From: Coprinellus micaceus
Lineage: Eukaryota; Basidiomycota; Agaricomycetes; Agaricales; Psathyrellaceae
Assembly: GCA_951394405.1 (NCBI GenBank)
Contig: OX596339.1
Location: 2,046,001-2,110,000 of the forward strand
DNA length: 64,000 nt
Direction of reading: 5' to 3'
Shown: one piece after another, positions 1 through 11,533 of the stretch
Layout: each line of letters starts with the position of its first letter
How positions within the stretch are numbered: position 1 is the first letter of the stretch
Translations under genes and position numbers: made by a program
Notes under the pieces: generated by a model
What the model was told of the DNA's origin: nothing
The model's database searches: none
Seen by the model: the letters and a program-made list of their open reading frames with translations, nothing else

Positions 1-175
1 AGCAGCAACTCCGGCGGGTACCCGGAGAAACATCCACCGCCAAATTGGGATCGTATCTCCGCGAAGAAAGAGGCGCCCGTATGCGAAGAAAGTCCTTAAG
101 ACGGATATATCAACGCCCAGCGAGCCTAGGAACGCCCCTGTCCATGACAACAAATTGCAACATATCGAAACTTAC

Positions 176-1675
176 ATGCATGTCGATGGCTGTGAGCAAC
201 GGGGTAGGTCCGCTGGCGAAACCAATCCTAATCCCCGCAGACAGAACCTTCGAGAAACTATCGAAGCGAAGCACATGGCCAGTTTGCTTCAAGTCTGTCT
301 GCTCCAGAGCGAAGTACGAAGGGTATCGTGGCGCCTCGCCGTAGTACAAATAAAAATAAGGGTCATCTGCGCGGGGTAGGAATCATTAGCACATATTCCA
401 GACCAATGCCAACGGGACCAAGCAGTAATCGGCGTTAAGAAGGAAGCAATGGAAGCAGCGCCAGTGGGAATACGGAAGCAAAGAAGAGGTGAATAGCGTC
501 GATCAAGATTAAGTCCTACTCGGATGATGGCATTGTGAGGCTTCCCGTGAAGCTCACACAGAACCAGGGCTTGTGCCAACTTGTGCCGGCAACAGGGAAA
601 AGGGGCGATGATCAAATACGCGCAGGGGAGTGGAGTGAGAGCCGCGAGTGAGCGCACCTTCCAGGATCAAAAAATCGTGCTCTTGGGCAAGCTGAAGCAC
701 CTCCTTTCGGCGCTCCAAGGTCGCGGTCATTCCCGTCGGATTACATCCGTACTAGAGCAAATGTAAGTACATAAAACGAAGGCGAGCCAACGAGAATGGG
801 AGACATACTGGGACAGTGTAGAGAACCTTGGGCTTGGGCTTTCCTGTGGGCCAGCTCTCAAGGATAAATCTGAGAGAGCTCGAGCAAATACCCTGCGCGT
901 CTGTCTCGACCTCTGATCGCGGGTGGGTCAGGGAAAGTGAGGACACGAGGAGCATGCAATGCACACCTATCTGTTCGCAACTAAGGTTCTCGAACATGGG
1001 GATGGTACCACTAATCCCCGGCGCATTGCATCAGCGCGTTATTCGTCCCACGGGAAACATAATTCTTACGCGTAGACAGGAGATTCGACAAGGACAGGGT
1101 CTCCGGGGTTCACCAACACTTCGACTGCCTGTACATCAAGAATTCAGCCCCGAGTTATGTCCTTCCACCAACAACACTTTTGGACTATTGCCAATTGAAT
1201 GGGTGTGAAAGGGGGACAGCGTACACACCTTGTAGATCAGATCTTGGGACCCTGATCCCACCGAGATCCTCCAGCCCTCACCCCGTTTCTTGCCATGGAA
1301 GCGTTCTTGCAAACCAAACAACCAGTCTAGAAGCGGCTTGGTACCTGCGGTATCCGAGTACTGTAATCCTTGTTTCAACTCATCCCCATCCACAGTAAGG
1401 GCAATCTCTTCCTCGGGATTAGTCGGTGAGCGCGTCTTGAAGCTTAGCTCGGTGAATGGGAAGGTCGTCGGGTTAGGCTTTCCGGCAAGCAATGAGATCA
1501 GGCCCGGCGTTTTCTCCAACGGAAATAAACCGCGGACTGTGTTCCACGACACGAGTTAGTACGCGGGGTGTGCTATGTGAAGGACAGGGAGGCGCGTACT
1601 AGGACTTGGCTTGCGCTTCAGAGCACTTGCCGACAGGAATTGGGTGTAATAGGAGTCCGGCAATCGTTCCACATT
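176..1675 (-). pseudogene. aromatic/2-aminoadipate aminotransferase (ARO8-like), C-terminally truncated
   Basis: This is a class I/II PLP-dependent aminotransferase of the fungal ARO8/kynurenine-aminotransferase type, which moves amino groups between aromatic amino acids or aminoadipate and 2-oxo acids. Seven exons can be joined on the minus strand (1675-1600, 1536-1229, 1128-1070, 1010-967, 912-809, 751-658, 366-176), giving about 292 codons. Visible motifs are RKPSPIRGLFPLE, LLAGKPNPTTFPF, ESPVYAG, YGCNPTG, EDDPYFYLYYGEAPR and DSFSKVLSAGIRIGF, where the Lys is the PLP Schiff-base lysine. After the AIDMH motif a good donor (GTAAGT) follows, but no frame between there and the left edge resembles the C-terminal third of the family. 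Either the gene is broken here or a long intron or insertion runs off the window. The initiating ATG was not found; it should lie in a short exon upstream of 1675. Family assignment is firm; calling it a pseudogene is inference. Confidence 0.7.
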
Positions 1676-4673
1676 CTACGGGAACCTGTCAGAACGGGCC
1701 ACATCCCACAGTTGCTTTGACAGAACCTTGTCGACTTCAACGTCGGCCGCAGAGTTCTGTGTGTATGTGTCAGTTCCTCGAAGTAGAGCGTCGCGCGATG
1801 AAGATGGACATACCGTGGACGCTGGCTGGGTCATTGCGATTCAATCTTGAGGGGAATGATAAAGAACAAGATGAGAGTCCCTCTGACTCGACCCAGGTGG
1901 GTGGCTTCGGCTATGTCGGCATCTCGTTTAACAAATGCAGCCAATGGTACGATTTAGTCCGTCCTCCAGACGACGGAACTCTACCCGTCGTAGTTCGAAG
2001 GTAGTAATGTCCCTTTGCATCGTAGACGGCCTCCAATCTGCCCTTTGAGGTCGCGCAAGAGAGTGCAGAAGTGCCGAAAAATGAGCAATATCGGTAACCA
2101 GCTAAGTCGCCGTTATGATGTTGGACATTCGGGGTTACGCCATCCATCACTCGATCAATGGTGGCTTGGACCTGGATAGGGGCCAGGGGCTTCACCCACT
2201 CCGAGTCGCACCAGCGCTTCCTTGCCCTCATGCGTCGTCGCAGTAATCGCGGGAGAAGTCACGGTCTCAGCGCGCCTTCAGAAAAAGGGAACAGAAAGAG
2301 GCTATTTGAAGAAGGTACCTAGGTCTCGGATGGCGAGCTTTCATTGGTGGAAATAAGCCTAACCTGACAATTTACTCTTGACAGACCCACCTTGTCAGAC
2401 GTATCAATTATGCACACCAGAAGCTAGTATCACTTGAACGACCTATATCTTGTAGTTGTAGATAACCAGCCACTCTTTCCCTGTGAATCTAAATGCAAGC
2501 ACTACCTCGGTTGTCGTGGAGGAATTGTTCGCGAGAGGCTCCCGGCTGTCCAATCCTTCCCGATGTTCAGGGAGAGCTATACTGTTTCTGCAATAATTTG
2601 CATGGCCTGCGGTAGTAAAAGAGGGTTCAGCGGTGATATCTCAGAAGAGTGCCATTCGGCCCTCAGTGGTTCGAAATCCGCCGACGAAATCGTTAACCCT
2701 TCCCGCGCTTCGGCTGTTCACTCACGAAGGACCCACGAGTTCTTTTGTGCCTGCGTTCTGGGTATAACAGGCGTTGTAATATCGGGTGCGACGCCACACG
2801 ACTGATTCCCCCCTAATGAATATTTTGTGTTTCCATGCGCTTGCTTGGCCTCAGGACCCGAAACCCAGCGAGTCAGATTTCCGCTCTCTCGGACGGCGAG
2901 CGCTATCGGGGAAGCCCCGTTCATTCCCCCTTTGTATCGCCTCTGGGAGTTGTAGGGATGAGCGCCCCCAAGGGGACCCCAGAAAGCTTGATTAATCAGG
3001 CCCGGTAACCTGGTCAGGACAGTATATATGGAGTTGCGCTCCAAGGATAGGTGAACGAACGGATCCAGATGCTCCCCTAACGGCAAGAATAAGAGTAAAC
3101 TCATTTTGCTTCCGTTAGAGACCCTTTCTGTCTTTGATTAGTCGCGAATTTCGGGAGGAAGGCGTATAAGCGCGTTCATAAACGCCGTCGGCGCTCGACG
3201 GGCGGCTAATATACGCGCGGGACGCCAGCACCACATCACTGTCCCGATTGACCTCGTTCGAACGACATTCGGGAGCGCGCTCGAGGGTCGGTGAGCCTCC
3301 ATATCGCTCATTGTATGGGGGGCCTAACGTCCTGACTCGAGGGGCGGGGCCATTGGGCCAAACGCCCCAATCAGGGAGTGCCGTCTGGGCGAAGGTTCAC
3401 CGAGGTCTGCTCCAGTTTGTTCAGTCATAGATCGCATATCGGACACAGTTTGCACCACTTCAACACCACTCACAGTGTTCAAACGGCTCTCTGATGGCAC
3501 GTTCTAAAGTCACTCATGACGAAATTCCCTAGCCATGGCCCGGGTTCCTTGCGGTGATGCGGAACTCCTCAGTAGCCTCCGAGCCTAGGGGTCTTCTCAG
3601 TTCTGTGGCTTTCCATCAGACCACGCCTGTTCTGAAAGGGACGGAAGTCGAACTACGATTCGAATCTGCGGATGGGAGTTAAGCAAAGAGTAGACAAACC
3701 TGAGCAAGCGCGGCGTAACCTTTCTTATCGTCCCAGCTTCCGGACGACGTGGTCCTCCACCTTGACTCGAAAAACGTGGCCGGTCTATGTCCATGTCAAT
3801 GTTCGAAGATTATCGAGACGCAAGATCAACAGTTTAGGCTCCCACATGATTGTGGGGGTGTTTGGGGGCCAAGGAAGCATGCGTGAATCTGGTAGGAGGT
3901 CATAGACGGGGTACCTAAATAAGGGCACAGTATCTATCCTGTCAAAAGGCAGCCACCGAAGAAGAAAGAAGGTATGACGCTCGTGGTGGGGCTTATTTTA
4001 AGGTCGCATGTCCAGGTCCATAAAGAACGCGACCAGTAACGCCTAGAAGTTGGACGCGCTAAGCTTGAAGCAAGCTGACTGACAGGAGCGGGATGGAGTG
4101 GGTAAAATGGTAAACCGTATTGACGTCCAGGGCAGTCTCCAATACTCCAGATTTGGGTGACAGTGGCATGATATGTGGCGAGAGATTGGGAGCGTGCGCA
4201 TATCTGTCAATATATGGTTGGACGAAACTGCAACGATATCGGAGTCACAATGTGGGCCGTGATACACGAGTTGGTGATAGTGACGGGTATCGGTAGCGGG
4301 CGCTGTGTGGCTTGAGGAGTGAGGCCGCAAGGCGGTAGAGATGAAGGAGAAACGAAGAAAGAGGCACAAGAAGGTTCTGTAGGGGGATCGAGGCTGCCCT
4401 AGGCGGTCGACAAGGAAGTGCCTGCAGCTAGCATAGTCGGAAGTGAAGAAATGCCCCCTCGAATGCCAAGAAGACGACGATTCAGCTGAAGGTTGAGGAG
4501 TCCTTGTCCGGGAAATCATCGGGGAGAGCCTGGCAGCCATCGCACAACTGTCCAAATCGGGTAAGTTGCGACTTCGGAACTTGCCGATGAACTGCACAGT
4601 ACCTGAAGCGGTGGCGCTTGTGGTTTGGGACTGTGCTGGCCGCGATTTCGCTACGACCCCAAGACTGCCGCCA
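1676..4673. other. 3 kb without a supported gene
   Basis: Short open frames occur on both strands, but none shows a recognised motif or extends across plausible introns. The best is a 106-codon minus-strand frame at 2231-1911 with a real ATG and motifs such as TIDRVMDG, HHNGDLAGYRY and EAVYDAKGHYYLRTT; it looks protein-like, but I could not place it in a family or find flanking exons. The right end (about 4450-4673) should hold the RPL4 promoter and 5' leader. No terminal inverted repeats, LTR-like ends or transposase motifs were seen. Confidence 0.35.
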
Positions 4674-6011
<1,338 letters not shown>

Positions 6012-6412
6012 ATTGCCTCTTTGTCCAAGTCTTGTAACCATCCAGTCTTACGGTCATGCCCCATGTTCTATGCGTTCTTGTATGCCATTGAATGCACCTC
6101 GTTTGGGGACGAATCGCGATCCGTTTCAGCCCTTCCATCTGCGCGAGGTAGAGTGCCGTGAACGATGTTTGCGTCTAATCCTAGCAACTGCGCGGCTCGA
6201 TGAGCCTTCTGCCGACTCGATCCTCGACTATCTCATTGTTGGTCACAAGCCTGCCTAACACGTTGAACCAACGTTGCCTTCGAGTATTTGAATGCAGGAT
6301 CCGGCGTCTCAACTTCCAGTTCCCCCTGCGACGTTTTGCTGCTAGTCCAGTAAATGTAAGCCGACAGTCGATTCCCTCCCCCCGCACTTACCCCTTGTTG
6401 GAACAGTGAAGC
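6012..6412. other. intergenic, RPL4 3' end and next promoter
   Basis: No open frame of interest. It should contain the RPL4 3' untranslated region and the promoter of the MARVEL-like gene. Nothing else is visible. Confidence 0.5.
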
Positions 6413-7570
6413 ATGACACCAATGATCAATTCCGCCGTTTTAAATCTCGTAGCGCGTGAAGAGCCAACATCCAATGTCCCAGATTCGAAAGGGTATCTCA
6501 CTGCAACTGCCACAAGTTTGACCGCCTGCATAACGCTGATGATTGCTCTCTCGTATCTGGTGGGATTGTCATGGGCGTCCAAGTATGCCCAAGTGAATCC
6601 CAAGCCGTTGAACAAGGGCTCCGGAGTGCATCTTCAGAAATACGCCCCGCGTAAGTGATCAGTGTGCAAAAGACAGGCTCGAATCCTCACCCGTCTCGCT
6701 CAATAGTCATCTATGTGTTGTTGGTCCTGGTGAGCTTGTGTGAGGTGGGTCGTTGAACCACCTTGTGCGGAGGTTGCGGCGATTGATGAAGCTCTCTGCT
6801 AGGCCGCCATTGCAAGTTGGTTGATCCTCCAGTGGAATTTCCACCATAACTTCCCGACGCTCGGCACACGGACAGCTGCTCGCCTAATCTTGTGCGTTAC
6901 CTTCCACGCGATGTCCTCTCGAGACCTGCTCATAACCCGCCGCACCCCTCGCCAGGTTCGCCGCGTGCTGGACTACAGTTACGGCGGCGGCCTTTAGCAT
7001 TTTGTTCGCCCATCCGATCTGGTCGAGACACCCGTTGTCATCCGTTGGCTCCCAGAGCATTTGGATCATCGTCTCGTGGATCCAATGGATTGTGGGGGCG
7101 GGGCTCCTGAATAGTGCGGCACCAGGCGTATTCACCGCCCGGGCTTGCGGCGACGTCGTGTACTGCGGGCAGATACGTGCGTTATTTGGTGAGTTTTCCG
7201 ATTCATTTCATTCCCGGGTGTTGTCCGGTTAGCGTTATCGGGTTTGCTCACAAGACCTGTCGTCCATCCACGTTGCTTTACCTGGCGTTCTGTCTACCGA
7301 ACGCTGCACGTTGCTTGTCAAATCTGTCTCTTGGCTTTCCCTCCACCCTGTGTATCGTCATCGAGCAGGCGTCGCAGTTATTCAAAGGTCAGTTACCCCC
7401 CGCTCCGCACCTGTACCTAAGCTGACAGAAACAATGGACACAGCTTGACCCTCACCGGCGCGATGGCAACGATGATGTGGCTGGCGTGGGTGTCCGCGCG
7501 GGACGCATATACAGTCAATTCACGTCCTCTGACGGTGTTAGGAAGGGCATCGCACATGTTTAGTGCTTGA
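6413..7570 (+). CDS. MARVEL-like four-helix membrane protein
   Basis: Probable tetraspan membrane protein of the kind common in basidiomycetes (MARVEL-like); the molecular role is unknown. Exon 1 starts at the ATG at 6413 and carries helix 1 (residues about 29-54). A short exon (LIYVLLVL) and the next one (AAIASWLILQWNFHHNFP) form helix 2. Splicing GTGCGT...CGCCAG restores helix 3 (RLILFAACWTTVTAAAFSI), followed by HPLSSVGSQSIW and helix 4 (WIIVSWIQWIVGAGLLN). The GDVVYCGQI motif after helix 4 is typical of this family. The joins between about 7190 and 7440 are unclear: no choice of splice sites gives the usual AFAW-type stretch. A last exon ends at TGA 7568-7570 after the hydrophobic segment LTGAMATMMWLAWVSARD. 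The 3' half may be decayed. The start and first four exons are fairly good; the end is tentative. Confidence 0.5.
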
Positions 7571-7896
7571 ACTTTTGGGTCGCTGACGCTTGAGGGAGCT
7601 ACTATATATCCGACGATGTCACCGTCACTTGAGTTACGATTTATCCACTTTTCAATTCAACTTTGAACCCTCGTGTTGGGTGATACAGATCGTGGCCGTG
7701 TCCATGAAATCATGGAACTAGGCCTCTGATTGGTAAATTGGCCTCGTTTCAAGTTGAATTGAAAGGCCAAGTACGCAACATGCTGCATTGCGTCGTTCTT
7801 TCTGTACTCACTTCTCCGTTCGTCCCATTCGCTACGCGGTCCTGCTCTCGCTCCTCCCCTCTGGCGGCCCAGTCACATTCGACCTGAACCGATATC
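7571..7896. other. intergenic promoter region
   Basis: No coding signal. Contains TATA-like CTATATATCC near 7601-7610, possibly belonging to the gene at 7897. An ATG at 7780 opens a short hydrophobic reading frame that meets a stop before 7897, so it does not supply a signal peptide by simple read-through. Confidence 0.35.
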
Positions 7897-9075
7897 ATGG
7901 CCTCAACAGGCCAACTAAGCTTACGACCTCCGACGGCTAGGACGGTTACGACCGCTGACAGCGCCCTCGTGGACGTTCTCCGCACCAGGGCGAATTGGAT
8001 ATGGATCGAAGAGCCTGGAAGAGAGGGCACTTCGGCGCCAGATTTTGAACAGCGCGCCTTCCGCAAGGTTTTCACATTCCCAACCTCCAAGGGCAAGCCA
8101 ACGTCCACCAAGTTCGTCATTGGTGCTGACGACTACTTCGCTCTCTACGTGAATGGGGTGTTGGTCCAGCCCGCAGACGGAACACACGACTGGACGACCC
8201 TCGTTGGGTTCCAAGTTCCGCTCCCTGTCATCCAAAACACGACAACCGACACCATGACTCTGGCTTTCAGAGTTGTCAACAGGCAGGGGGGCGCAGGGCT
8301 CCTTGTAGGGGTGCAAGTCGCTTACGAGTCGGGCGATCCAGATACCTTCTTTACCGGCCTGGACGAGAGTTGGATCACGGAGAGGTCGTTTGACGAGGGA
8401 TGGGAGCAACCTTGGTACTCCCCATCTAGTTGGGCGCGTGCTAAGATATTTCCGCAAAATGTGCGGTTACCCAGCGAGTCCAAAGACCTGCAAAACGTCG
8501 GGGTTTTTGAGCAGCTCCCCGCGAGTGCGACACCGACGACGACAGGCGAATGTGCCGTTGGAGGCGTCCGCAGTAATTCCGTGAACCTTTCGCTGGGAGG
8601 TTTCGCTGGAGTGCTAGTGGGCTCGGTCGTTGCGGCACTGGCTATTGGAGCACTGGCATCCTTCTTCGCGATGCGAAAGAAGGTCAAGAAGGCCCGGAAC
8701 GGAGGTTACAACGAGGGTTTTGCCACCCCCTTCAAGTCTGAACCGACAACCCTCCCTGGAAGACAGGTGTACAACCCTGCTGCGCCTTCCACACACCACT
8801 TTGGCGGAGTGGCTTCACCTCCCCCAATTCGATACGACTCCCCTTCACTGTCAAATAACCAGTACCGCGATGATGCATCATCATCAGCACCACAGCCTTC
8901 GACTCATTACAGAGCGGCATCGGGACCCTCGAGTACACCTCAGGGAGCGTCGGGCTCTGCTTACGCCGAGCCAGTGTATCTAAACCCTGATGAGTCTGAG
9001 CCACCTACATATAGTGACGGTGATCCCGCCGCTCCAGGCCCTGCCATCCGGGCTGGGAAAGGGCATTCTTCGTAA
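7897..9075 (+). CDS. single-pass membrane protein with lectin-like ectodomain
   Basis: One exon, 392 residues. Residues about 30-150 resemble the beta-sandwich, galactose-binding-like ectodomains of basidiomycete surface proteins: NWIWIEEPG, an Arg-Phe-Arg-Lys motif after a short loop, then FVIGADDYFALYVNGVLV and TLAFRVVNRQGGAGLLVGVQV. A single transmembrane helix lies at about 232-256 (GGFAGVLVGSVVAALAIGAL), followed by a basic stop-transfer patch (RKKVKKAR) and a roughly 135-residue Pro/Ser/Tyr-rich cytoplasmic tail, including ESEPPTYSDGD near the end. The ATG at 7897 gives no clear signal peptide, and an in-frame TGA lies just upstream, so a missed 5' exon is possible. Ligand unknown. It points towards the first PARP-like gene, with 291 bases between the stop codons. 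Existence is very likely; the fold of the ectodomain is inferred. Confidence 0.8.
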   Translation: MASTGQLSLRPPTARTVTTADSALVDVLRTRANWIWIEEPGREGTSAPDFEQRAFRKVFTFPTSKGKPTSTKFVIGADDYFALYVNGVLVQPADGTHDWTTLVGFQVPLPVIQNTTTDTMTLAFRVVNRQGGAGLLVGVQVAYESGDPDTFFTGLDESWITERSFDEGWEQPWYSPSSWARAKIFPQNVRLPSESKDLQNVGVFEQLPASATPTTTGECAVGGVRSNSVNLSLGGFAGVLVGSVVAALAIGALASFFAMRKKVKKARNGGYNEGFATPFKSEPTTLPGRQVYNPAAPSTHHFGGVASPPPIRYDSPSLSNNQYRDDASSSAPQPSTHYRAASGPSSTPQGASGSAYAEPVYLNPDESEPPTYSDGDPAAPGPAIRAGKGHSS

Positions 9076-9366
9076 AAACCGGACCAAAGATATATATACC
9101 ATACCAGGGACCTTTATGTAACTTGGACTTGAACACAGTACCAACTTTATTCCCCTTCGCTGCAGTACCGTCGGCGTTTACACCAATTCCACGAAGAGTG
9201 TGGGCGCGAGTGGGTCCACTCAGCCCTGGCCAATGATCTCTCTGGACCGGGATTCCAGGGACAATAGGCATATATTGTACAGCATGATATTACTTGGGTT
9301 GGGATTGGAACACTAGCACATAATTACGGAGTGACAGAAGTGGCGGTAAGCAAGCAATGCAACTGC

Positions 9367-11177
9367 TCAGGGTTCGTCGTACATGACCAAGAAGGACGGA
9401 CGAATGGCATCGTTATTGTATACCACGAGCTCATCGTAGTTCAAGCTTCCTCCTTTCTCTGCCAGAACCTAACAAGACGTTAGAATGGTACTCGTAAATT
9501 TGAGGATGACCGCATTGCGCGTACCGAGTCAAACCCAGATGGAGGTGCCGTTAGAGAGGTGCTGTCCTGCAGCATCTTGCAGCCTTTCCCCACCACGACC
9601 TTGTTTAGAAGAATCGCTTTGAGGTGTGATTTGCAGTCGTTATGTGAATAGTCGTTGGATTTGGACGAAGTTGACGATGTGTATAGGCCTTTCCCGAACC
9701 TGCGGGTGACGATTTGAGGATGGACTTTTCTAATCACCCACGAGACATACCTTCCCCATCCCGTCTTCTTTCCAAACAGCGAGAGGTCAAACGAGTTCCG
9801 GATGATCGAGCACAAAGAGCATGTGGCCGAAGGGCAGAACTGCGTGTGTCCCTTATCGCCAAGGTTGCAAGCTCTACGAGTTCCGTGCCATCGCCTGTTC
9901 TCGTTCCCAGCAGATCGACCTTGAGACGCGAATTGCCCATTCAATTCGACCGAAGCTCTGGATTGGATTCCGTCAATAGGTACGAGTCCCGCCCATAGCA
10001 CAGTGAAACTAGATTTACCTATATGCTTCATATGCGGCAACCTTTCCGGGCTGCATGACTATCTTGTAGACTCTGCGCACACTGGGACACGTGGATCCAG
10101 CGTGTCGCCACGATGCTTTGAACTGTTCCGCAACTAGTGATACCAACGCGAAGATAACGAGGACGGTAGTTAGAACACTGGCTTGTTCCGATGAATAAAT
10201 GAGTGTAAGAAGTCGCGTACCGCTCTTGAAAGTGGAGTGCCCAACAGGAACTTCGAGGATCATCGGACCTTTCTTCTCCGCGTCATCGATGCACGTTTGA
10301 GAGCAGAAATGAGAATTGGCCATCTTCGGCGCCTGGAGACACATGAGGCACAAATTCTCGCTCATGCTAGTGCGGACAAGTGGATTAGCATTGAAATTCG
10401 AAGGAATACCGGGTCACGAACGTCTTATGAGCCAGGGAGCAGTAGTCGCTGGAGGGGTGAGGAGGGTTCGTGCATCCGGGGGCTTGACAGTGGTCTGATC
10501 GCGCGGTTAGACTGAATGTGGGCGATGGAAGGAAGGCAAACTAACTGTGAGTGCTAGGTCCTGAAGCTCCGGACTGCTTTCGCTGGGGATTCGCATTCTT
10601 CGCACATGCCTTGCTGCAGAAGTCATGGGTTGTTGTTCCGTCATTATACCTGGGGCGATTGTGGCAAAACTGGGTTCCATATCCTCAATACGACTTGGCG
10701 GGGAGTGATTAGCTGCGTGGGACATACATTGCACTTGTTACTAGAAGCGGGGGCAGTTCCAGAGCCAGTCTTGATGCTGGATCCCTGCTTCGCCTTGTTT
10801 GCGGTGGCGCAAGTCTTACCGCAGAAGCTATGGGTCTTCGCCCCGTCGCTATATCTCGGCTTCACGTTGCACTGCTGGGACGGCATTCAGCCTTCAGGTG
10901 CGCAACGCCAAAGGGTCAGACTCACAATGCACAAGGCGGTCGTTGGCGCGGTGGTCGAGTTGGAAGACCCGGCTGTTGTTCCCGATGACTGCGGAGCATG
11001 AGTGCCGGAGGAAGACGTGCCGCCAGAGTGCGAATTGGCAGAGCTGTGCGCAGGCGCGGGGGGCGCAATGCTGGGAGCAGGATTCGGTGGTTTGTTGAGG
11101 CCACTGGCCTGCAAGCCACTCGCGACACTGCTGAGGAACGACAGGGCCATAGGTATGTGCGACGCCATGGAGGCCAT
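9367..11177 (-). CDS. PARP-type ADP-ribosyltransferase with four zinc modules
   Basis: Nine exons (11177-10926, 10874-10728, 10669-10546, 10494-10422, 10366-10221, 10133-10019, 9957-9751, 9699-9525, 9468-9367) sum to 942 bases, 313 residues. After an Ala/Pro/Ser/Thr-rich start come four cysteine modules: CIQC...FCGKTC, CNFC...FCSKAC, a variant CQAPGC...YCSLAH and CLMC...FCSQTC, each with spacing suited to one zinc ion. A linker with WRHAG...VRRVYKI leads to a PARP catalytic domain (about 150-313). The H-Y-E triad of true PARPs is complete: H177 in WHGTRR, Y239 in SSKSNDYS, E293 in NYDELVVYNNDAI. It should transfer ADP-ribose from NAD+ to protein or nucleic acid; mono or poly is undetermined. 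The gene is head-to-head with its paralogue at 11534. The domain is firm; the role of the zinc modules (target binding) is inferred. Confidence 0.88.
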
Positions 11178-11533
11178 TGTGTCGGTGAAGAGATAACGTC
11201 AAATGGATCTTGGGGGAAGGAAATGAGGATCAGTATTCTATTCCTTTTAAACTGAAACCGAAATAGGCATGCCAGGACCATCGATGGGTTGCTGCATGTA
11301 CCTGGTGCGTCTCCATGTCGGAAAGGCGACACACGACTGGTCACGGAGGCGGTGCTGCGTCTGTAACATTTCACCTCAAAACGCGGTGGGGGCGTGTACT
11401 GTCCGTTTCGTGATGGGAACGCTGCCGGAATGCGATATTAGCCCCAATACATATCAGGCGAGCTCAAGAAGTCAACTGATCGTTCCATCCCCTCGAGCTC
11501 GAGCTCGAACTCTCATCTCTCCAGGACTGCACC
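11178..11533. promoter_or_regulatory. shared divergent promoter of two PARP-like genes
   Basis: These 356 bases separate the start codons of two diverging PARP-like genes, so both promoters must lie here. A palindromic CTCGAGCTCGAGCTCG-like tract occurs near 11493-11508, close to the plus-strand start. No clear TATA box was identified for either side. The sharing of elements is inferred from geometry only. Confidence 0.4.
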
